A program made the translations under genes and the position numbers. A stretch of 64,000 nt of DNA from an uncultured Massilia sp. (GTDB lineage Bacteria; Pseudomonadota; Gammaproteobacteria; Burkholderiales; Burkholderiaceae), in assembly GCA_946481275.1 (NCBI GenBank), contig CAMLMV010000013.1, positions 62,001 to 126,000 of the forward strand. Direction: 5' to 3'. The notes beneath the pieces are model-generated. The model was not told where the DNA came from, searched no databases, and saw nothing but the letters and a program-made list of their open reading frames with translations. The number at the start of each line of letters is the position of its first letter. Positions within the stretch are counted from its first letter, which is position 1. Below are positions 58,283 through 64,000 of this stretch, piece by piece.

Positions 58283-59634
58283 GCACCGCTACCACCGTCA
58301 ATTTCCAACCGCAACTGGACAAACTGCGCAGCCAGATCAGCGAACTCGTGCAGCAGTATGCGGACATCGCGTATGCACCAAAGCCGTTCGTGCCAGGGCA
58401 AAGCCCGGTGCCCGTTTCGGGCAAGGTCATCGGAGCCAAAGAACTGCAACTCATGGTCGATGCATCCCTGGATGGCTGGCTGACCACCGGCCGTTTCAAC
58501 GCCATGTTCGAAGCGCGCCTGGCCGAGTTCCTCGGTGTGAAATTTCTCATCACCGTGAACTCGGGCTCTTCCGCCAACCTCGTGGCGTTTTCCACCCTGA
58601 CGAGTCCCAAGCTGGGTGATCGCGCCATCAAGCAAGGCGATGAAGTGATCGGCGTCGCAGCGGGTTTTCCTACCACGGTCAACCCGATCATCCAGTTTGG
58701 TGCCGTACCCGTGTTCGTGGACGTGGACCTGGCCACGCACAACATTGATGCCAGCAAGATCGAGGCTGCCATTACGCCCAAGACCAAGGCGATCATGCTC
58801 GCTCACAGCCTGGGTAACCCGTTCAACCTCGACGTCGTCACCGCGCTGTGCAAGAAATACAACCTGTGGCTGGTCGAGGATTGCTGTGACGCGCTGGGTG
58901 CGACCTACAACGGTCAACTGGTCGGTACGTTCGGCGACATCGGTACCCTCAGCTTCTATCCGGCGCACCACATCACGATGGGCGAAGGCGGCGCGGTGTT
59001 CACCAACAACCCCGAGCTAAAGCTCATCGCCGAATCGTTCCGCGACTGGGGACGTGACTGCTACTGCCCGCCCGGCAAGGACAATACCTGCAACAAGCGC
59101 TTCTGCTGGAACAAGGAGCAGCTGGGCGGCGACCTGCCCGATGGCTACGATCACAAGTACACGTACAGCCACCTCGGCTATAACCTGAAGATTTCCGATA
59201 TGCAGGCCGCGTGCGCGCTGGCGCAGATGGATCGCGTCGAAGAGTTCATCGCCAAGCGCCGCGCGAACTTTGCGTACCTGAAGAACCGTCTGGCCAGCGT
59301 CGCCCAGTTCCTGCATCTGCCTGAAGCCACGCCGAACAGCGAACCGTCGTGGTTTGGCTTCCCGTTGATCGTCAAGGAAAGTGCCGGTGTCCGACGCACG
59401 GACCTGATCAACTTCCTGGAAGAAAACAAGATTGGTACGCGCCTGCTGTTCGCCGGCAACCTCACCAAACAGCCGTATATGGCCGGCCGCAACTTCCGCG
59501 TCAGCGGCGAGCTGACCAACACTGACGTGGTGATGAACCAGACTTTCTGGCTGGGCACGTTCCCGGCGCTCGACAAGGAGCAGTTGGATTATATCGCTGA
59601 CAAGCTTGAAGAGTTCTTCGGAGTGAACTTCTGA
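58279..59634 (+). CDS. rfbH: CDP-4-dehydro-6-deoxyglucose 3-dehydratase (E1, PMP and [2Fe-2S])
   Basis: A 451-residue aminotransferase-fold dehydratase (also ddhC) that removes the C3 hydroxyl together with the reductase DdhD. The E1 signature is clear: [17 protein letters not shown] has His where aminotransferases have the PLP Lys, and the iron-sulfur Cys cluster lies in [17 protein letters not shown]. Other E1 blocks are [12 protein letters not shown] and [23 protein letters not shown]. The product is CDP-4-keto-3,6-dideoxyglucose, a branch point for abequose, paratose, tyvelose, ascarylose or yersiniose. The stop overlaps the next start (TGATG). Confidence 0.96.
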   Translation: MSTATTVNFQPQLDKLRSQISELVQQYADIAYAPKPFVPGQSPVPVSGKVIGAKELQLMVDASLDGWLTTGRFNAMFEARLAEFLGVKFLITVNSGSSANLVAFSTLTSPKLGDRAIKQGDEVIGVAAGFPTTVNPIIQFGAVPVFVDVDLATHNIDASKIEAAITPKTKAIMLAHSLGNPFNLDVVTALCKKYNLWLVEDCCDALGATYNGQLVGTFGDIGTLSFYPAHHITMGEGGAVFTNNPELKLIAESFRDWGRDCYCPPGKDNTCNKRFCWNKEQLGGDLPDGYDHKYTYSHLGYNLKISDMQAACALAQMDRVEEFIAKRRANFAYLKNRLASVAQFLHLPEATPNSEPSWFGFPLIVKESAGVRRTDLINFLEENKIGTRLLFAGNLTKQPYMAGRNFRVSGELTNTDVVMNQTFWLGTFPALDKEQLDYIADKLEEFFGVNF

Positions 59635-60491
59635 TGACTGTCCTCGCGACCTCTCCCGCACGCGCCAGCGGCGAAGTGCGATTTGCGCCGGCCCGCATGC
59701 GCCGCACCGTGCTCGAGATGGCCTACGCCGGCTCGACGGTGCACATCGCCTGCGCGTTCTCGATCATCGAGCTGTTGACGGTGCTCTACCGGAACCACCT
59801 ACGATATCCGGGCAACAAGCCGCGCGCCGAGGGGCGCGATTATCTCGTCCTCAGCAAGGGCCACGGCGTCATGGCCCAGTACGCCTGCATGCGCGAACTG
59901 GGCTGGCTCGACGACTCGCACGTCCAGGGTTACTTCAAGGATGGTAGCGAGCTCAAGGGATTGTCCGACTCGCGCGTGCCGGGACTCGAAGTCACGTCGG
60001 GATCGCTTGGGCACGGCTTTTCTGTCGGCGTCGGTATTGCCGCAGGCCTGCAGCGCAAGGGCACCGACCAGAAGGTCTACGCCATCGTGGGCGATGGCGA
60101 GCTCAACGAGGGACCGATCTGGGAAGGCGCCTTGGTCGCGGCCCATCACCGGATGGACAACCTGATGCTCATCGTCGACAAGAACGGATTCCAGGCAATG
60201 GGCACGACCGACGACGTGCTGGCGCTGGGCGACTTGTCAGCCAAGTTTGCGTCGTTCGGCTTCGAGACGCTGGAGGTGGATGGTCATGACGAGGCCGCCG
60301 TGGACGCGGCGATCCGCCAGTTGTGGGCGACAGGCGCTGGCAAGCCCAAGGCGCTGATTGCGCGCACGGTGAAAGGGAAGGGTGTGCCTTTCATGGAATC
60401 CGACAACCGCTGGCACTACACGCGCCTGGACCAGCAGACCTTTGCCGAGGCGCTCAAGGCGCTTGATGACGTGACTGGAGCAACGAAGTGA
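59634..60491 (+). CDS. Transketolase, N-terminal (TPP-binding) subunit
   Basis: A 285-residue protein equal to the first domain of transketolase. It has the TPP/Mg motif VGDGELNEGPIWEG with the following NLMLIVDKNGFQAMG, plus SKGHGVMAQYA, GSLGHGFSVGVGIAAGL and a conserved His in HIACAFSIIELL. The stop/start overlap (GTGA) with the C-terminal subunit shows the two form a split enzyme. Housekeeping transketolase is a single chain of about 660 residues. Location directly after rfbH suggests a nucleotide-sugar substrate: ketol transfer to the 4-keto group of the dideoxyhexose (inference). Confidence 0.88.
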   Translation: MTVLATSPARASGEVRFAPARMRRTVLEMAYAGSTVHIACAFSIIELLTVLYRNHLRYPGNKPRAEGRDYLVLSKGHGVMAQYACMRELGWLDDSHVQGYFKDGSELKGLSDSRVPGLEVTSGSLGHGFSVGVGIAAGLQRKGTDQKVYAIVGDGELNEGPIWEGALVAAHHRMDNLMLIVDKNGFQAMGTTDDVLALGDLSAKFASFGFETLEVDGHDEAAVDAAIRQLWATGAGKPKALIARTVKGKGVPFMESDNRWHYTRLDQQTFAEALKALDDVTGATK

Positions 60492-61414
60492 GAGAGGCTT
60501 TTTCCAACGCGCTGGTGCGGCTGGCGCTGGCAGACCCGAAGGTCCTGCTGTTGACCGGCGACCACGGTTATGCGCTGTTCGACGAGTTCCGCAAGCGTTG
60601 CCCGGACCAGTACATCAATGCCGGCATCGCCGAGCAGAACATGGTCGGCATGGCCGCCGGGCTGGCGCGGGTGGGGTTCCGGCCCTTCGTCTACGGCCTG
60701 GCCGCCTTCGTGCCGATCCGCACGGTCGAGCAGATCAAGCTCGACATTGCCCACGACGACCTCCCGGTCGTCCTGCTGGGCGACGGCGCCGGCTTCGTCT
60801 ACAGCCACCTGGGCACCAGCCACCAGTCGACCGAGGACATCGCCTGCACGCGTGCGATCCCGGGCCTCGAGGTGTTGTCGCCGGCCGACCGTTTCGAGAT
60901 GGCCGCCAGCATGGACTACGCTTACACGGCCAATCGTCCTGTGTATATGCGCATGGGCAAGTCGGACCGCGGCGATGTGCATGGCGGCCCGATCGGTCCG
61001 ATGCAATCCGGACGACTCCTGAAAATTCGTGACGGTCGTTCCGACCGTCCGGGCCTTGTCGCCACCGGCTCCATGGTGCGTACCGCCGCCGACATCGCGC
61101 ATGAGCTCGACCTCGCCGTGTGGAGCGCGCCGTCCCTGAAGCCGTTGCTGGCCGAGGATGTGTGCGCCGCCGCGTGCGCCTGCACTGGCCTCGTCACCCT
61201 CGAGGAGCACTCGGTGCTGGGCGGACTCGGCGCCGCTGTCGTCGAGATCATCAGCGAACAGCAGCCCACGCGTGTACTGCGTATCGGCGTCCCTGACCGC
61301 TTTTCGGAACACTGCGGCACCCACGCCTACCTGCTGCGCGAGCACGGCCTCGACATCGATAGCGTACGCGCGCGTGTCGCGGCGTTCGCCCGCTCCGCGA
61401 AACGGGCCACGTGA
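60488..61414 (+). CDS. Transketolase, C-terminal subunit
   Basis: A 308-residue partner of the preceding gene, holding the pyrimidine-binding and C-terminal domains. It has LLTGDHGYALFDEF, the TPP-activating Glu in NAGIAEQNMVGMAAGLARVG, then GAGFVYSHLGTSHQSTEDIACTRAIPG and RMGKSDRG. It starts with GTG overlapping the previous stop and ends with a GTGA overlap into the SDR gene. The two subunits together make one TPP site. It could be confused with a DXP-synthase-like enzyme, but the N-terminal partner and lengths match split transketolases. Confidence 0.87.
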   Translation: MREAFSNALVRLALADPKVLLLTGDHGYALFDEFRKRCPDQYINAGIAEQNMVGMAAGLARVGFRPFVYGLAAFVPIRTVEQIKLDIAHDDLPVVLLGDGAGFVYSHLGTSHQSTEDIACTRAIPGLEVLSPADRFEMAASMDYAYTANRPVYMRMGKSDRGDVHGGPIGPMQSGRLLKIRDGRSDRPGLVATGSMVRTAADIAHELDLAVWSAPSLKPLLAEDVCAAACACTGLVTLEEHSVLGGLGAAVVEIISEQQPTRVLRIGVPDRFSEHCGTHAYLLREHGLDIDSVRARVAAFARSAKRAT

Positions 61415-62463
61415 GTACGTTCGAACGCTTGCGTCTGCCGCCCGTCGACGACCTGGAGCATGCCTTCCGACAACTGCCGGAAGACCTCTGGCGTGGTCTC
61501 GCGGGTCGCCGAATCTTCATCACTGGTGGCACCGGTTTCGTTGGAAAGTGGTTGCTCGCAACCCTGGCCGAGGCAAACCGGCGCCTCGACCTGGGCGTGC
61601 GCGCAACCGTGTTGAGCCGCGATCCCGAGGCGTTCCGCGCGGCGGCGCCATTGCTGGCGCAAACCGAGGGCGTGGATTGGCTGCGCGGCGACGTGCGCGA
61701 CTTCGCTTTTCCAGCAGGCGAATATGACACCGTCATCCACGCAGCGACCGACGTCGTTGCCAAGGCGGCACCGGAGGAGATCTTCGACACCTGCATCGCG
61801 GGCACGCGGCGCGTGCTGGACTTTGCGGCGCGGGCGCAGGATTTCCTGCTGGTCAGCTCGGGCGCCGTCTATGGCCGGCAGCCCGCTGACTTGCCGCGGA
61901 TCCCTGAAAGCTATTCCGGCGCGCCTGATCCGCTGTTGCCGGGCTCGGCCTACGGCGAAGGCAAGCGTGCGTCGGAATGGCTCGCTGCCGCGGCCGGCGC
62001 CCGAACGAACCTGAGGGTACGCACGGCGCGCTGCTTCGCTTTCGTCGGCCCCTACTTACCACTGGATAAGCAATTCGCGATCGGCAATTTCATCGGCGCC
62101 GCACTCGCCGGCCGCGAGATCGTCATCCAGGGCGACGGCACGCCACTGCGCAGCTACCTGCACGCTGCTGATATGGCGGCCTGGTTGTGGGCCGTACTGT
62201 TGAAGGGCCGCGCGGGTGCCGCCTACAATGTCGGTGCGGACGCGGCGATCTCCATCGCCGACCTCGCGCACCGCGTCTGCGAGGTGCTGGGCGTGTCGGA
62301 CCACGTCCGTATCATGGGCACGCCGGACCCCGCGCGGCCGGCCGAGCGCTATGTGCCGGACAACGGCCTGGCGCGCGCGGAGCTGGGCTTGCCGGCGCCG
62401 CTGGCACTGGACGAGGCCATCATCCGCACGGCGCGCTGGCACGGCATCGGAGGACGGCCGTGA
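61411..62463 (+). CDS. NAD-dependent epimerase/dehydratase (extended SDR) of the sugar locus
   Basis: A 350-residue extended SDR. A leader of about 30 residues precedes the Rossmann motif FITGGTGFVGKWLLATL. The active site is built from LLVSSGAVYG (Ser) and AYGEGKRASEW (YxxxK). LRSYLHAADMAAWLWAV and YNVGADAAISIADLAHRVCEVLG are the usual sugar-nucleotide elements. Substrate is not evident. Wedged between the split transketolase and a glycosyltransferase by GTGA overlaps on both sides, it probably reduces or epimerises the modified CDP-sugar, a role like that of YerF in yersiniose synthesis (inference). Confidence 0.87.
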   Translation: MSTFERLRLPPVDDLEHAFRQLPEDLWRGLAGRRIFITGGTGFVGKWLLATLAEANRRLDLGVRATVLSRDPEAFRAAAPLLAQTEGVDWLRGDVRDFAFPAGEYDTVIHAATDVVAKAAPEEIFDTCIAGTRRVLDFAARAQDFLLVSSGAVYGRQPADLPRIPESYSGAPDPLLPGSAYGEGKRASEWLAAAAGARTNLRVRTARCFAFVGPYLPLDKQFAIGNFIGAALAGREIVIQGDGTPLRSYLHAADMAAWLWAVLLKGRAGAAYNVGADAAISIADLAHRVCEVLGVSDHVRIMGTPDPARPAERYVPDNGLARAELGLPAPLALDEAIIRTARWHGIGGRP

Positions 62464-63404
62464 GCGGAACCCCCAGCCTGCAGATTTACCTGTTGTCGCG
62501 GGACCGCCCCGGCTACCTGCGCGAAACGCTGCGCTCGGCCCTGGCGCAGCGCGGCGAGCATATCGAGATCATTGTGTCGGACAACTCCGAGCGCGACGAG
62601 GTGGCGCACATGCTGGCCGAGGAGTTCCCTCAGGTCCGCCGCATCCGGCGCACGCCTTCGCTGGGCGCCTTCGACCATTTCCGCACAATCATCGAGGAGG
62701 CCAGTGCCGAACAGGTCGTCATGTTCCACGACGATGACGTGCTGCTGGACGGTTACGTCGACGCGTTGCGCGGAGCGCTGCAGGCCGACCCGGCACTGGT
62801 AGCCGTCTGCTGCAACGCGGCGATCCTGCGCAACGCGCAGATTACCGACGAGCTGTTCGCCCCGGCGGCCGGTGACGTGCGGCTGCGTGGCCCGGAAGAC
62901 CTGCTGCATCACTATTTTTCACTGTCGATCAAGGGGCCCGCGCCTTTCCCCGGTTATATGTACCGCCGCTCGGCCATCCAGGGCCTGTTCCTTGATCCGC
63001 GCCACGGAGGCAAATACTCGGACGTCTCGTTCCTGCTGAAAGTGTTGCAGCGTGGCCCGATCCTGTGGCTGGAAAAGCCGCTGATGCTCTACCGCTTCCA
63101 CGGCCACAACGACAGCGCGATCGAAGCCGTCGGCCAGCGGTTGCGGCTGCTGCGCTACGTCTACACGACGACCTCCATCACGCGGCGCTCGCCGCTGATC
63201 AAGCAATACCGCTACCGCTACTGGATGAGCTGGTGGCGTGGCGCATCTACCAGCGGCGCCAGCCAGCCATGGCGCCGGCGCGTCGTGTGGCGCTTCCTCG
63301 TCGCATGCACGGCCGGGTACGCGCTGACGCGGGCGACCCTGTGGCAGCGCTCGCTGGCCAAGCTGGGCCGGCTGGCGCGGCAATTACTGCCGCGAACCGC
63401 GTGA
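62460..63404 (+). CDS. Family 2 glycosyltransferase
   Basis: A 314-residue inverting GT-A transferase. It starts at GTG 62460 overlapping the SDR stop. It has the N-terminal UDP/CDP-sugar fold (LQIYLLSRDRPGYLRETLRSAL, EIIVSDNSERDE), the DxD-type motif HDDDVLLDGY, and a later acidic KYSDVSFLLKVLQRG. The basic C-terminus (RRSPLIKQYRYRYWMSWWRG, WRRRVVWRFLVACTAGYAL) likely sits on the membrane. It presumably transfers one of the sugars made by this locus to the lipid-linked repeat unit; which one cannot be told. Confidence 0.87.
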   Translation: MSGTPSLQIYLLSRDRPGYLRETLRSALAQRGEHIEIIVSDNSERDEVAHMLAEEFPQVRRIRRTPSLGAFDHFRTIIEEASAEQVVMFHDDDVLLDGYVDALRGALQADPALVAVCCNAAILRNAQITDELFAPAAGDVRLRGPEDLLHHYFSLSIKGPAPFPGYMYRRSAIQGLFLDPRHGGKYSDVSFLLKVLQRGPILWLEKPLMLYRFHGHNDSAIEAVGQRLRLLRYVYTTTSITRRSPLIKQYRYRYWMSWWRGASTSGASQPWRRRVVWRFLVACTAGYALTRATLWQRSLAKLGRLARQLLPRTA

Positions 63405-63414
63405 GGACGGACAT

Positions 63415-64000
63415 ATGCTGATCACCCTGATCGGACGGCTCGTCCAGTTCGTGCTCATGTTTGCGAGCGTGAAGATCATGACCCACCTGCTGACTCCCGT
63501 CGAGATGGGCAAGGTCGCACTGATCACGACGACTACCTCCTTGTTCGCGCTCTTCCTGGTCAACCCCGTCGGCATGTTCATCAACAGGAGAATGCACGCC
63601 TGGGTCGACGCGGGCAGCTTCCGCAACTACTTCCGGCTCTTCGTGGGCTACCTGGTTGCCGTGAGCCTCGTCGCGGCAGTCGCGCTGTTCGCCGCCTTTC
63701 ACCTCGGCCTGGACCTGGGCGGGGCCAAGCTGCCCTGGGTGCTCGCACTCGTGTGCGGATCGCTGCTTTTCAACACGATCGCGACGACGCTGGTGCAGGC
63801 GCTGAATATGGTGCAACGCGTGCAGGCCTTTACGGTGCTGACCATTGGCACCCTGATTACCAGCCTGGGCATGTCCGTGTGGCTGAATCACGCCACGACG
63901 CCGAACGCCGAGCGTTGGCTGGCCGGGACGTTGCTGGGCCAGACGCTGTTCGGGGTGATCGCTTATGTCGTGTTCTTCCGTAACCGCCCCGCCCAACAAG
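63415..64000 (+). CDS. Polysaccharide/oligosaccharide flippase, Wzx-type (3' end outside window)
   Basis: The open frame from the ATG at 63415 runs off the window end (195 residues seen). GAGG lies 8 bases upstream. It begins MLITLIGRLVQFVLMFASVKIMTHLLTPVEMGKVAL and continues with several hydrophobic helices, including FRLFVGYLVAVSLVAAVALFAAF, WVLALVCGSLLFNTIATTLVQALNMVQRVQAFTVL and a helix near residue 185. The start, the LTPVEMG turn and the helix spacing fit MATE/MOP-type O-unit flippases such as Wzx, which move lipid-linked repeat units across the inner membrane. Confidence 0.8.
   Translation, partial: MLITLIGRLVQFVLMFASVKIMTHLLTPVEMGKVALITTTTSLFALFLVNPVGMFINRRMHAWVDAGSFRNYFRLFVGYLVAVSLVAAVALFAAFHLGLDLGGAKLPWVLALVCGSLLFNTIATTLVQALNMVQRVQAFTVLTIGTLITSLGMSVWLNHATTPNAERWLAGTLLGQTLFGVIAYVVFFRNRPAQQ

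Overview
The window looks like a chromosomal segment of a high-GC betaproteobacterium, most likely Burkholderiales/Oxalobacteraceae (Massilia-like). This rests on gene order (aat-bpt-pyrD, ribF-ileS-lspA-coaBC-dut, divergent rne/rluC), on strong GC bias at third codon positions, and on the protein families present. It is an inference; no 16S rRNA or other direct taxonomic marker is in the window. I see no insertion sequence, prophage or CRISPR array.

Layout. 0-5 kb: end of a sulfate-uptake operon (cysA) with a CysB-type regulator, then a minus-strand group with pyrD, the two N-end-rule aminoacyl transferases (bpt, aat) and a NUDIX hydrolase. 5.2-5.4 kb: a complete initiator tRNA-fMet unit with promoter and terminator. 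5.5-10 kb: accessory genes, including an orphan Tdi1/DUF1851-type immunity-like protein, an outer-membrane barrel, an AlkA-like glycosylase, an EamA transporter, and an M48-like lipoprotein that has lost its zinc-protease residues. 10-16.3 kb: dut, coaBC, lspA, ileS, ribF. 16.4-20.4 kb: a TonB-ExbB-ExbD-ExbD energising operon with a TPR protein. 21-26 kb: the prkA-yeaH-spoVR stress operon. 26.5-36.6 kb: adenine deaminase, an FtsX-type permease, truncated haemoglobin, rmuC, molybdenum-cofactor genes (a mobA-moeA gene fusion plus moaA), a chromate transporter and a VOC protein. 36.8-43.9 kb: rne divergent from rluC, followed by a HAD phosphatase, a Rieske protein and sppA. 43.9-47.2 kb: a candidate small RNA, a small unknown ORF, an RsuA-type pseudouridine synthase, outer-membrane phospholipase A, and a truncated fumarylacetoacetase-family remnant.

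47.6-64 kb is a plus-strand surface-polysaccharide locus that runs off the window. It starts after an AT-rich promoter region, with an outer-membrane export protein, a Wzz-type chain-length protein and an EPS-associated MarR-type regulator. GDP-sugar genes follow (manC, fcl, gmd: GDP-mannose to GDP-L-fucose). Next comes the full CDP-3,6-dideoxyhexose set (ddhD, rfbF, rfbG, rfbH), then a two-subunit transketolase, an SDR reductase/epimerase, a GT2 glycosyltransferase and the start of a flippase. Most junctions from manC onward are 1-4 bp ATGA, GTGA or TGATG overlaps, which suggests one translationally coupled operon. The most interesting idea in the window is that the split transketolase adds a two-carbon ketol unit to the CDP-4-keto-3,6-dideoxyhexose, which the SDR then reduces, giving a branched-chain (yersiniose-like) sugar by a route different from the acetolactate-synthase-type YerE route.
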